Assembly: GCA_025210475.1 (NCBI GenBank)
Contig: JAOARW010000004.1
Coordinates: 24,231-88,230 of the forward strand
Length of the DNA: 64,000 nt
Direction of reading: 5' to 3'
Origin: Carboxylicivirga sp.
Lineage (GTDB): Bacteria > Bacteroidota > Bacteroidia > Bacteroidales > Marinilabiliaceae
Shown here: positions 42,995 through 51,366 of the stretch, in pieces
Layout of the letters: every line of letters begins with the position of its first letter
How positions within the stretch are numbered: position 1 is the first letter of the stretch
Program-made: the position numbers and the translations under genes
The notes under the pieces: model-generated
Databases searched by the model: none
Seen by the model: only the letters and a program-made list of their open reading frames with translations
Told to the model about the DNA's origin: nothing

Positions 42995-43927
42995 TTACTT
43001 CTTTTTTAAGAGTATTAAACGAAGAACAGCATGTACGCCAATCCCTATAATTAACAATCCGAATATGCCAAGACTAATGTAGTTTAATGCTTTATTACGA
43101 TTAGCACCAATAATATACCCCTCGTTTAAAACAACAGCATTAAAAAAACCGGATTCTTGCCTGCTTTCTTTTGCGCGATGAGCATACAAAGACTCCATTA
43201 AAACGGAATTTGAGCTATGGCACTGAACACAATTTCTCAAAGCTTCCTCTTTGGGCAAGACATTATGTGCCACCAAAATATCTTCCTGAACCTTCGTATG
43301 ACAATCAACACAACGTACTTTAGCAAAGTGTCGCCCCTGCTTGGGTAACCATGAATGTACTTCGGCAAGATTTCGCGGTTCATCATCCGATAGCAATCCA
43401 TACTTAAACTTGTTATCGTGGCAACTTAAGCACATATCATTGCTGATTTTAACAACCTCAACAATTGGCTTATCTTCACGTAATGCGAGCTCATAGCCGT
43501 GCGGATTGTGACACATCCAGCAATTAAAGCGTTCATCCGATGCCTTATAGTGCACGCTCTCCATAAAAGCTGCTTCAATACCCTCAAAATTGTATTTCGC
43601 AAAAGTATCGTCGCCGCCGTGACAATCCATACACTGATACTTCTCTTCCAAACGCAATTCTCCGCTATGAGGAAAAGTTTCATATTCCATTGAGTGACAA
43701 TCAATGCATGCAAACATCTTGTGAACCGAATGATGCAGTTTCACACTATCAATGTGATGAAAAGGATTGAGTGGCTTGCGATCCATACGATCGGTCCATT
43801 CGTTATGGTATTCGTAAAATACCTGACCATGGCATTTTAGGCACTGACTATTGTCAGCAACATCCTGAGCATATAAGCTCGCACCAATAGTCATCAGAAC
43901 TAAGAGCACTTGAAAGGGTAACTTCAT
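42995..43927 (-). CDS. Membrane-anchored heptaheme c-type cytochrome
   Basis: A 310-residue multiheme cytochrome with a signal peptide (about 1-20, SLYAQ), seven CxxCH heme-attachment motifs (CLKCH, CIDCH, CMDCH, CWMCH, CLSCH, CVDCH, CVQCH) and a C-terminal membrane helix (about 283-305). Many extra histidines could be distal heme ligands. It is the first gene of a three-gene operon with cytochrome b and a polytopic protein, so it probably receives quinol-derived electrons and relays them across the periplasm. No catalytic partner such as a nitrite or thiosulfate reductase lies alongside. Confidence 0.93.
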   Translation of the reverse strand: MKLPFQVLLVLMTIGASLYAQDVADNSQCLKCHGQVFYEYHNEWTDRMDRKPLNPFHHIDSVKLHHSVHKMFACIDCHSMEYETFPHSGELRLEEKYQCMDCHGGDDTFAKYNFEGIEAAFMESVHYKASDERFNCWMCHNPHGYELALREDKPIVEVVKISNDMCLSCHDNKFKYGLLSDDEPRNLAEVHSWLPKQGRHFAKVRCVDCHTKVQEDILVAHNVLPKEEALRNCVQCHSSNSVLMESLYAHRAKESRQESGFFNAVVLNEGYIIGANRNKALNYISLGIFGLLIIGIGVHAVLRLILLKKK

Positions 43928-44072
43928 CTGTTTCTGGTTTATTTTTTATTTGATCAGATGATGCAAATACACCAACATCATAGCCTCTTGCATTTCTAAC
44001 ATGATTATCATCTTTCTATGTTTGCTTCAACTGATCATTAAAAATGGCTTATTACACGAATGAATAAAACAA

Positions 44073-44117
44073 AAAAACTGCCTGCTAAAGCTTGAACTTT
44101 TTATGCGGGCAGTTTTA
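44073..44117. terminator. Terminator between the two cytochrome operons
   Basis: Arms AAAACTGCCTGC and GCGGGCAGTTTT (one T-G wobble) with an 18-nt loop, ending 16 bp past the monoheme cytochrome stop. Read leftward it ends in T residues. Confidence 0.8.
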
Positions 44118-44133
44118 AACTATGGCGATTTCC

Positions 44134-44547
44134 TTACTTTTTAAGTGTGCGTATGTACGTTACAACCGCCCAACGATCTTCATCATCAGGAATTTTCTTT
44201 TCAAAATTTGGCATCTCATCCCGACCAATAAAAGACTGATAATAGATAACCCCATCTTTTTGAGCCTGGAACTCAGCAGAAGTAAAATCACCCAAATCCA
44301 CCTCTATACTGCGAGCTTTAGGTCCGTCACCTTTTCCCATATTTCCATGGCACGATTTGCAATGACGTGAATAATTAATTTTGCCAATTTTTATCATTTC
44401 AGCATCATCAGCTGCCTGAGGATTTTTCATACTCTGATACTTGGCTGGTATATCCCATGGCTTTTTCTCGTTAACAAACGACATTAACACAAAGCTCAAT
44501 AGTACCAAAGTACAGCTTAATAATACCGTCATTTTAAATTTTCTCAT
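44134..44547 (-). CDS. Monoheme class I c-type cytochrome
   Basis: A 137-residue exported cytochrome c. An N-terminal signal or anchor helix (about 6-25) is followed by one heme motif, CKSCH in YSRHCKSCHGNMGKGDGPKA. A candidate axial Met is in GRDEMPNF, and the C-terminal helix ends WAVVTYIRTLKK. It is a soluble or anchored electron shuttle and the last gene of the four-gene operon 44134-47013. Confidence 0.92.
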   Translation of the reverse strand: MRKFKMTVLLSCTLVLLSFVLMSFVNEKKPWDIPAKYQSMKNPQAADDAEMIKIGKINYSRHCKSCHGNMGKGDGPKARSIEVDLGDFTSAEFQAQKDGVIYYQSFIGRDEMPNFEKKIPDDEDRWAVVTYIRTLKK

Positions 44548-44571
44548 AATATCAGATTTTATAATAATTAT

Positions 44572-45450
44572 CTAGAAATTCCACAAGCGGGTAATATTAA
44601 ATCCAAATCGAATGCTCTCACTGTCAAACTTACTTAAGTTATGCATATAAAGTTCTTGAGGCAATATTCCTAAGCCATTTGTAAGAAATATTTGAAATGC
44701 ATGTGTACTGGTTGAAACTTCATATCCGATTGAAAAATGAGCTTTGGGATGGTTGGTAAATGAAGTATGCTGCGAAATACCCTCAATCTTTAAAGGTATA
44801 CCCAACTCTAGAGTTAACGACGATTGAGGGCTAAACTTTATCCGACCTCCTAAACCCAGTCCAATTTTATCATTATCAAGCAAACTGTCCACCGCATTAT
44901 AATGTGTGAAGTTAGCGCTTGCCTGCACTGATAGCCAATCGTTGACTTTACGACCTACTATCACTTCAGTAAAGTAAGACATGCGATCAGAAAACTCATA
45001 ATTCACTCCGAAGGTTTCTTCAGCTCGTCCGTCAATAGCCGCATTGGCATAAACGGTTAAACTAACAGGAATTGTGTTTTCACGGGTTTGTTGAAAAGGC
45101 GTATACTTGGCTTGAAAATCCTGGTACTTTTTCTGACTATTTGTTCCAAAACCAACAACCACATTATCCAAAATCGAATAATTAAAACCTATGCGGATAT
45201 TTGCCCCCGGTGCCATAATCCCAAAAACATCACTAAATCCGTTATCAATGGTCCCGAAGCGGTGACTGATAACCATTTCCAATGTATTTTTGTATTGTGT
45301 AACACTAGTTTGATGATTTACCAAGGTCCCTGATTCCCAGGGCGACCTTACCGGTTTATCAACTTTCTTTTCTGCTTGTTCTTCTTCCTGAGCCAAGGCT
45401 AAATGACCAGAAAACAAAAACAAAACAATAAGATATATAAGTTTTTTCAT
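44572..45450 (-). CDS. DUF5777 family outer-membrane beta-barrel protein
   Basis: A 292-residue protein with a signal peptide (about 1-20, GHLALAQ). A charged linker and barrel strands follow (LEMVISHRFGTID, NIRIGFNYSILDNVVVGFG, IRFGFNITRLWNF with a terminal aromatic). It fits the DUF5777 barrel family. Being encoded between c-type cytochromes, it could be the barrel through which a cytochrome wire crosses the outer membrane, similar in concept to MtrB, although it is smaller and unrelated in sequence as far as I can see. Confidence 0.78.
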   Translation of the reverse strand: MKKLIYLIVLFLFSGHLALAQEEEQAEKKVDKPVRSPWESGTLVNHQTSVTQYKNTLEMVISHRFGTIDNGFSDVFGIMAPGANIRIGFNYSILDNVVVGFGTNSQKKYQDFQAKYTPFQQTRENTIPVSLTVYANAAIDGRAEETFGVNYEFSDRMSYFTEVIVGRKVNDWLSVQASANFTHYNAVDSLLDNDKIGLGLGGRIKFSPQSSLTLELGIPLKIEGISQHTSFTNHPKAHFSIGYEVSTSTHAFQIFLTNGLGILPQELYMHNLSKFDSESIRFGFNITRLWNF

Positions 45451-45461
45451 TGTAATCGTTT

Positions 45462-45842
45462 TTAGTTATCCTTTGCACCCTGCTCAATCCAGGTAATAAT
45501 TAGTAATTTCTGATTTCCAACGTATACATAATCAGCATGTAAACCACCTGATCCAGGTACTGTAACTATCTCGCTGTTATCGGCATCATCCATATCAAGT
45601 AAACCATTGTTAATAAGTGATTGATAGGCCTCACCCGGCTTCAAGCTAAATAAACCATCCCCATTATGACAGTTTGTACAGCTTTGCGTTGTCCAAATTG
45701 GCTCTACTTCAGCAGAGAAACTAATCGGTTCTTCCGGATCAATAGGATCGCCCGTATCCGGCGTTATATACTTATAGTCGCAGGCGAAAGTCAGCATCAT
45801 AATGAAGCCCAACAGCAACCAGTTTTTATTTATCTGTTTCAT
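45462..45842 (-). CDS. Small monoheme cytochrome c lipoprotein
   Basis: A 126-residue lipoprotein (lipobox MLTFAC). A proline- and aspartate-rich linker leads to one heme motif, CTNCH in QSCTNCHNGDGLFSL. The remainder (GEAYQSLINNGLL, ITWIEQGAKDN) is like the small cytochrome c domains found in planctomycete-type surface proteins. It lies 11 bp upstream of the DUF5777 gene in the cytochrome operon and is a plausible outer-membrane-facing electron relay. Confidence 0.85.
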   Translation of the reverse strand: MKQINKNWLLLGFIMMLTFACDYKYITPDTGDPIDPEEPISFSAEVEPIWTTQSCTNCHNGDGLFSLKPGEAYQSLINNGLLDMDDADNSEIVTVPGSGGLHADYVYVGNQKLLIITWIEQGAKDN

Positions 45843-45918
45843 GGAGTTGATAAGTTTAAATGATTTTCTTCTTTCAGCTTAAAGCTGCCATTAAGCAATG
45901 ACAGCTTCAATTCACCTA

Positions 45919-47013
45919 TCAATCTTGTAGTGCACTTAGCGCTCCATCTAAAAGATCATTCGCGTATACCTTATTGTGGATTCCATAGCTTCCGTCATCC
46001 TTAACCAGTTTGTAATTCCAGAATGCCGCCAATTGTTCCTGTGTATACTCCTTATCAGTAATTATATGATCATGATCATCCATAATGTTATTTTCCATCA
46101 GAGCAGTTTTAAGAGCTGCTAACTTAGCTTTTACACCTGTTTGAATTCCATTTAAGTCAAAATCATCATCCAAACTTTCGTGACAATCGGTACAGGCTTT
46201 TGTAAAGGCTGTGTAAGATGTCATCTCACCTGTTTCATCGTCGTACTGAGCCATACTTAAGGCCATCGAATGCCCTCCAAAATAAGCACCGTAGTTTCCG
46301 GTTGAAGCGGCATTAGACATATGACACTTAACACAATTGTGCTTGCCTTTATCGGCTTCACTGGCAAAGTAACCACCCTTACCTCCATAAATAATTCCTT
46401 GCACGCCATAGTGTGGTCCATAATGACTGGACGTAATTAAGGTATTGGTTGAAACATCCAGATTAGGTGTGTCATCACCTCTGTTGCGAGCCTGGTGACA
46501 TTTCACGCAAGTGTTACTTGGTTCACCCGCATCAACACTCAAGTCACTAAAGGCATCCACCTCATTCATAATCAAATCAACTTCCCCTTCGTAAACCATG
46601 GCATAATCGTCACGGGTATAAGATGTGTGTATCTGGTGACAGGTATAACATGACATTGCTGCAGCTTCGGCATGTAAGCCACCGAAATTGGTGCCATCCT
46701 CAACGGCTTTCATAAAACCATTGTGCGAGTGACACATGGAACATGAACCACCTGCATAATTCGCATAACCAGTATGCTCTGCTCCACCCGTAAAATGTAT
46801 TGAATGCTCAAACTGAGCTGTTTTTATTGTTAGTTCGCTGTCGTTAGTATGACAAGTAATACAACCAGCTGTTCCATCTGAACCATTTGTTCCATCTGTA
46901 CCATCACTACCATCTGATCCCGGAGGGCCCTGAGGTCCTTCTTTAGTACAGCCTGCAAATACAACTGCCATTGCCACAACTATCAACCCAGTAATTTGTT
47001 TTAATTTTTTCAT
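45919..47013 (-). CDS. Hexaheme cytochrome c lipoprotein with collagen-like linker
   Basis: A 364-residue lipoprotein with lipobox VFAGC (C22). Residues about 26-50 are Gly-x-y repeats (GPQGPPGSDGSDG then GTDGTNGSDG), a collagen-like linker. Six CxxCH motifs follow (CITCH, CSMCH, CYTCH, CVKCH twice, CTDCH), with additional His residues for bis-His ligation. The layout recalls surface multiheme cytochromes of the OmcA/MtrC type in general design. It is the first gene of an operon that also encodes a DUF5777 barrel and two monoheme cytochromes. A role as terminal or surface reductase is inferred. An FNR-type palindrome lies 104 bp upstream. Confidence 0.92.
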   Translation of the reverse strand: MKKLKQITGLIVVAMAVVFAGCTKEGPQGPPGSDGSDGTDGTNGSDGTAGCITCHTNDSELTIKTAQFEHSIHFTGGAEHTGYANYAGGSCSMCHSHNGFMKAVEDGTNFGGLHAEAAAMSCYTCHQIHTSYTRDDYAMVYEGEVDLIMNEVDAFSDLSVDAGEPSNTCVKCHQARNRGDDTPNLDVSTNTLITSSHYGPHYGVQGIIYGGKGGYFASEADKGKHNCVKCHMSNAASTGNYGAYFGGHSMALSMAQYDDETGEMTSYTAFTKACTDCHESLDDDFDLNGIQTGVKAKLAALKTALMENNIMDDHDHIITDKEYTQEQLAAFWNYKLVKDDGSYGIHNKVYANDLLDGALSALQD

Positions 47014-47365
47014 AACGATTGGACTTAATGAACAATGATTTTCACTTTAAAATATCTTTTAACAATTTTAAACATTCCAAAGAAGAAATACACAAAGTAA
47101 ATTATACACAACACGATTGATAAAAATCAACAGCACGTAGCGATCGATCTAAATATTAGCATTTTACAAATTGACTTTTAGTATTTTTTGCCTATCTTTA
47201 TTTAAAATCAATCCAACTAAAAGCAATAAAAAACACAGCCAATGAACTCCAAACCTGATACATAACCCGCATCGTAATTAGGAAGTATATTTATCATTTG
47301 ATAATTATATTATTTCTCTCTAAATTCTAGTTCGCCAATCTTAATCGCCATTAATAATAAGTTTA
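47014..47365. other. Divergent control region of the cytochrome operon and FNR-like regulator
   Basis: A 352-bp noncoding gap containing the perfect palindrome at 47117-47130 and a leftward candidate -7 element TTACTTTG (complement of 47093-47100). No gene is visible. Confidence 0.5.
47117..47130. promoter_or_regulatory. Perfect FNR-type box (TTGATAAAAATCAA)
   Basis: An exact inverted repeat with the FNR consensus half-sites TTGAT/ATCAA. It lies upstream of both the leftward hexaheme gene and the rightward regulator gene. Its centre is 23.5 bp from the leftward -7 candidate, not 29.5 as in the 15-30 kb regulon, so either the geometry differs or that -7 element is wrong. Confidence 0.65.
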
Positions 47366-48058
47366 ATGAATAATGTAGTAGATATAAACGGATGCGAGAA
47401 ATGTCACATTAAGTTTCAAGGATTTGAAACACTCAGCTCCATTGAAATGATTGCATTCAAAGAGTCTCATTGTAAAGTTGTTTATCAAAAAGGCGAAACA
47501 ATTATCAAAGAAGGAACACGATGCAATAATATTATTTGTATTCGAAAGGGCTTTGCTAAACTTTATATTAAAGGACTGGAAAATAAAAATATTATTATAA
47601 AAATATTAAAGGAAGGTGATTTCATTGTTAGTCCGGGATTATTTACTGATAACCTAAACCACTTTTCGGTTAGTGCGCTTACCGAGATGGAAACTTGCCT
47701 GATCAGCGCCAATGCATTTACAGATGCGTTTCGACATAACAACTCCTTTGCAGAACAAATACTCAAGCTCAACCACGAAATAACAAACGACCTATATAAT
47801 CAACTCATTAATTTTTCGCACAAAAAAATGACTGGCCGCGTAGCCAACACCATTCTTTACCTGTCGGAAATCTATAATGCAAAACGTTTTCATACGACAC
47901 TAAGCAGACAAGACATTGCCGATTTGTCGAGTGTTTCCAAAGAAAGTTTAATTCGGGTTTTAAAAGATTTTAAAGAAAGTGGCATCATAAAAATTGATGG
48001 TAATCTCATTGAAATTAGTGCCATGTCGACCCTGCATAACATTAGTCGGGTTGGATAA
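47366..48058 (+). CDS. FNR-like transcription regulator with N-terminal cysteines
   Basis: A 230-residue Crp/Fnr protein. N-terminal C10 and C13 (CEKC), then C36, C53, C58 and C111 (METCLIS) could supply ligands for an oxygen-labile 4Fe-4S cluster, as in FNR. The effector domain spans about 25-140. The helix-turn-helix DIADLSSVSKESLIRVL has E-x-x-I-R in the recognition helix, which is neither the E-x-x-S-R of FNR nor the E-x-x-G-R of CRP. It is divergent from the cytochrome operon and likely regulates it in response to oxygen or redox state. Its CEKCH is also a heme-like CxxCH string, but the protein has no export signal. Confidence 0.88.
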   Translation: MNNVVDINGCEKCHIKFQGFETLSSIEMIAFKESHCKVVYQKGETIIKEGTRCNNIICIRKGFAKLYIKGLENKNIIIKILKEGDFIVSPGLFTDNLNHFSVSALTEMETCLISANAFTDAFRHNNSFAEQILKLNHEITNDLYNQLINFSHKKMTGRVANTILYLSEIYNAKRFHTTLSRQDIADLSSVSKESLIRVLKDFKESGIIKIDGNLIEISAMSTLHNISRVG

Positions 48059-48887
48059 AGACAAGCGATTTCCCGAGTTTTTCCAAAGAATCAAAAATGC
48101 TCTCATCTACTCCAACCTATGGGTTAGTATAGCCTTGGCTGCACTCACAGTCACCATTACCGTTCTTCATGATCGGTTGATAACAACCTCAGCTATCTTT
48201 AGTTTTTGCATGGCCTTTGCCGGTTATAATTACATCTATCTTTCTGTTTATTTTATCACGCCAAATAAAATTACAAACCAGCGTAAACAATGGATGGATC
48301 GCCATAAAACACTGTTAGTTCTGGGGTGCCTGATAAGCAGTCTGACTGCCCTTTTCGTTTTAACATCAAGCAATAACATACACTATTGGTTTTTCGTGGT
48401 TTTTTTGATCCTCTCCTCGTTCTATATTGTTCCTGTTAAAAAGAATCTGGGGCTGCGATTTATACCTACAGCCAAAATATTTGTTATTTCATCGGCCTGG
48501 GTTTTACTAATCATGTCAAGTTTACCTCATATCGACAGGGATCAATGGTTAATCATCGCGCTATTTTCGTATTTATTAGCCATTACCATTCCATTTGATA
48601 TCAGAGATATTAATACTGATCCTGCCAGGCTTAAAACCATACCTCAAATTATCGGCGTTAAAAATTCGATCTATCTGGCACAATGCCTTAACATTATTGC
48701 ATTGCTTATTCTGAGCATCAGATTTTACCAACCTTCCATATTAATTGCAAATCTCATATACGGGGTGCTGGCGACAACAGCCTTTAATAAGCTAAGGCAT
48801 CAATCATCAAAAACCTATATTAATTTCCACATCGAAGGACTACCAATACTCTGGTGCTTACTTATACTGGTTGTCAGCCTGTTTTAA
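47994..48887 (+). CDS. UbiA-like polytopic membrane protein
   Basis: A membrane protein of up to 297 residues with eight or so hydrophobic helices. The motif FDIRDINTDPARLKTIP fits the second Asp-rich motif of UbiA prenyltransferases, but the first motif (NxxxDxxxD) is degraded to AGYNYIYLSVYF, so activity is doubtful. The ATG at 47994 overlaps the regulator by 65 bp. A TTG at 48051, overlapping the regulator's stop by 8 bp, is an attractive alternative start. The stop shares bases with that of the convergent gene at 48884. Confidence 0.6.
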   Translation: MMVISLKLVPCRPCITLVGLDKDKRFPEFFQRIKNALIYSNLWVSIALAALTVTITVLHDRLITTSAIFSFCMAFAGYNYIYLSVYFITPNKITNQRKQWMDRHKTLLVLGCLISSLTALFVLTSSNNIHYWFFVVFLILSSFYIVPVKKNLGLRFIPTAKIFVISSAWVLLIMSSLPHIDRDQWLIIALFSYLLAITIPFDIRDINTDPARLKTIPQIIGVKNSIYLAQCLNIIALLILSIRFYQPSILIANLIYGVLATTAFNKLRHQSSKTYINFHIEGLPILWCLLILVVSLF

Positions 48888-51253
48888 AAAGCAAACTCAA
48901 GACCCAATTTGAAAGCCCAGTTGTCAATGGCATCCGGCAAACGATAGGCCCCATAACGATAATGGACTGACAAGCCATATTGAAAAATAAAGTTAGAAAA
49001 CAGATTCTTCAGATAGAATCCCGACTCATAATACCCTTTACTAATCGATTTAAAACCATCGGGTGCCTCTCCAAAGGCTACATTGGTACTTAAAACAATC
49101 TCAGGCTTAATGCGATTCTCTGTATTTAACCCAAGCGGCATGCCGTGAGAAAAATACAAAGCTCCAAATTCGCTGGCTGCAAATTCATTTAGACGCATGG
49201 TACCAAAGGTGTATGGCACAAAAACAGTAAAGGATTTATAGCTACCCAAAGCACTATATAGTAACGTTGGGTTATAATCCCCGTTCAGATAGCCACCTTC
49301 CAGACGCAGTATGGTGTACATCGAATTCGGATAGTTGAACTGCTTATGAATTCGGCCTTCAAAACTTGTGTAATCAAATTGCTGATCGGTTTTCCAGCGA
49401 CCAAATGAAGTATTTACCCAAACCACCGGCCACTTGGTGCCATTGGAAATCTTACCGAGGGGCGAATTAGTAAAGGTTTCCTTCTGTGCCCACTTCAATT
49501 TAAGCTTGCCCTCCTGATGTTCGAAAGCTTCAGCAACATTGCCATTTTCAGAAAAATGATACGACCTCAAAGGTGTTACTTCACGGTCTGAATATTCAAG
49601 ACCTGCTTTCAGATAGCGCAGAAAGCGAAATTCAACACCTGCTGCATAGCCTTCACTAAGATCCATTGTTTCGGTTAAAAAGCGTCCAAAGCGCTCGCTG
49701 GACAAGGCCTTTACTCCATCCAAAAACCCAATACTACCTGTTGCCTGTACATCATCCTGATATTTTATGTAGGCTTTGTTTTCCTTGTTGACAAAGGGAT
49801 TTACCGACAGCTCCAAACCATATTTGCTGGCTTTATCACTAAATCCATAAGTATAATAACCTCCGGTTGTAAAGTTCTCCGACAAACGTGAACTTGTATA
49901 AATTCCGGCTCCTAATTTCAGACCTTCGTAGTCGTTGTAATCAATCAGTTTCGACAAATCCAACTGTAAGTTACCCATGGGCAGATAGCCCTTCACCATC
50001 GAAATTTGTGTTTTTATTAAGGCATCTAAATGATTTTTTCGTCCGATACTATCTAAAAAATGATAGGTTAACGAATCTCTGGCAGTTAAAGGCTCGTATC
50101 TGAACTGGGCCACATCGGGTGCATTTTTGCTGTCCGAAATTCCTTCGAGTATAACATTGTCAAACTCCTTTGGATCAAACTGAGGCTCGGTATTAATGGC
50201 CGTCACATAACTTTTTCCCTTACCCAGTATTGGAAATGGTAAACGGCGCGCCGCTCCCAAACTCCCAAACTGCAAACTGCTTTCCAACTGAATTGGAAAC
50301 CACAGACCATTATCCGACAGCTGATACTTCTGACGTATAAACAAGCGCATGCCGTTATCAACTCCCATGGTTGTTGCCGAAACGGTTTTGATGGCCATCG
50401 ATTGACTATCGATATGGAAAGCTCCTTTTAAACCTCTAAAACTCCGATCGGCCTTGGGACGATAGGAAATGTAAAAAACCGAATCACCATTGGCTTCGGT
50501 AATGGTTTCTTCAAGTATAAACTGATAGGAAGAGATACCTGCTCTGGATGCCGGATTTAAATACTGATAGCCTAACAGCTTAATGTAATTCCCATAGAAT
50601 GAAAAGGGCTGAAGGATTGCCGGAAATGAAGCCAATAAAGGATCTTTCAGTCCACTTACACGACCAGAAATAACCTTCTCTTTCCCAACACCTTTCTTCA
50701 GGTGCTTTTTCTCCGACACGGATTCAAATAAAAACAAATAACTATCGTTGTTCAGGCCTAATGAATCTTTCAACTCATCAATTTCTTCTTTGCTTAAATC
50801 AACCGGGTAATCAAAATCAAGTGTCATTTTATGATACATGACACAACTAAAAGGATTATAATTATCGGGATTGTGCTGATCCTTATTAGCCACAACTTTT
50901 CGCATAATGGCAATGGCCGGATTCTCAGTTGGCAGCACATCAACGGTTGGCAGACTATATTTAAGAGGGCGTAATTTAATTTCCTTACTCTTGTAAAATT
51001 CTTCGATGGACATCTGCTTTGGCTCGTAACCCAAACAGCTAATCTTCAAACTTGTAATTTCGGCATTGGTACGAATTTCAAATCGGCCGTCGATATCCGT
51101 TACTGTTCCGGCCCCTTCGCTGTACACTACATTTACAAATGGTATTGGATCCAGACTTTTTTCATCAAGCACTTTACCTTTTAGTACCTGTGCAAAACTT
51201 GAAGTACAACTAAAAAAAACGATTGCGATTACGAACAAAAAAATGCGATGCAT
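48884..51253 (-). CDS. DUF5686 outer-membrane protein with carboxypeptidase-like N-domain
   Basis: A 789-residue exported protein with a signal peptide (about 1-22). Residues about 23-105 form a carboxypeptidase-regulatory-like domain (LKGKVLDEKSLDPIPFVNV, TVTDIDGRFEI, LGYEPKQMSI). The rest is the DUF5686 region, including AIMRKVVANKDQHNPDNY, IYISYRP-type strands and a barrel ending WAFKLGLEFAF. These proteins are common outer-membrane proteins of Bacteroidota with no settled function. The stop codon overlaps that of the convergent UbiA-like gene. Confidence 0.85.
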   Translation of the reverse strand: MHRIFLFVIAIVFFSCTSSFAQVLKGKVLDEKSLDPIPFVNVVYSEGAGTVTDIDGRFEIRTNAEITSLKISCLGYEPKQMSIEEFYKSKEIKLRPLKYSLPTVDVLPTENPAIAIMRKVVANKDQHNPDNYNPFSCVMYHKMTLDFDYPVDLSKEEIDELKDSLGLNNDSYLFLFESVSEKKHLKKGVGKEKVISGRVSGLKDPLLASFPAILQPFSFYGNYIKLLGYQYLNPASRAGISSYQFILEETITEANGDSVFYISYRPKADRSFRGLKGAFHIDSQSMAIKTVSATTMGVDNGMRLFIRQKYQLSDNGLWFPIQLESSLQFGSLGAARRLPFPILGKGKSYVTAINTEPQFDPKEFDNVILEGISDSKNAPDVAQFRYEPLTARDSLTYHFLDSIGRKNHLDALIKTQISMVKGYLPMGNLQLDLSKLIDYNDYEGLKLGAGIYTSSRLSENFTTGGYYTYGFSDKASKYGLELSVNPFVNKENKAYIKYQDDVQATGSIGFLDGVKALSSERFGRFLTETMDLSEGYAAGVEFRFLRYLKAGLEYSDREVTPLRSYHFSENGNVAEAFEHQEGKLKLKWAQKETFTNSPLGKISNGTKWPVVWVNTSFGRWKTDQQFDYTSFEGRIHKQFNYPNSMYTILRLEGGYLNGDYNPTLLYSALGSYKSFTVFVPYTFGTMRLNEFAASEFGALYFSHGMPLGLNTENRIKPEIVLSTNVAFGEAPDGFKSISKGYYESGFYLKNLFSNFIFQYGLSVHYRYGAYRLPDAIDNWAFKLGLEFAF

Positions 51254-51312
51254 CAGTGTATTGGGTTATTATGATTTTAACACCGAAATTATAAAAACCT
51301 TGGAGTAATAAA

Positions 51313-51352
51313 AAATATCCCCTGCTACTTTATCGGTAACTGGGGATTATTT
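51313..51352 (-). terminator. Possible terminator after the pseudouridine synthase
   Basis: An inverted repeat around TCCCC and GGGGA with AT-rich extensions, preceded on its left by an A-run that reads as T residues in the leftward transcript. The stem is short and bulged. Confidence 0.4.
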
Positions 51353-51366
51353 AACAACATATAATC

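Noticed and set aside
43951..43967. TTGATCAGATGATGCAA upstream of the heptaheme cytochrome, considered as another FNR-type box
   Set aside because: The half-sites are 17 rather than 14 bp in total and the right half does not match; there is no -7 element at the required distance.
47393..47407. CxxCH string (CEKCH) at the N-terminus of the FNR-like regulator, considered as a covalent heme site
   Set aside because: The protein is cytosolic, with no signal peptide, and CxxC at this position is the usual FNR cluster ligand pattern.
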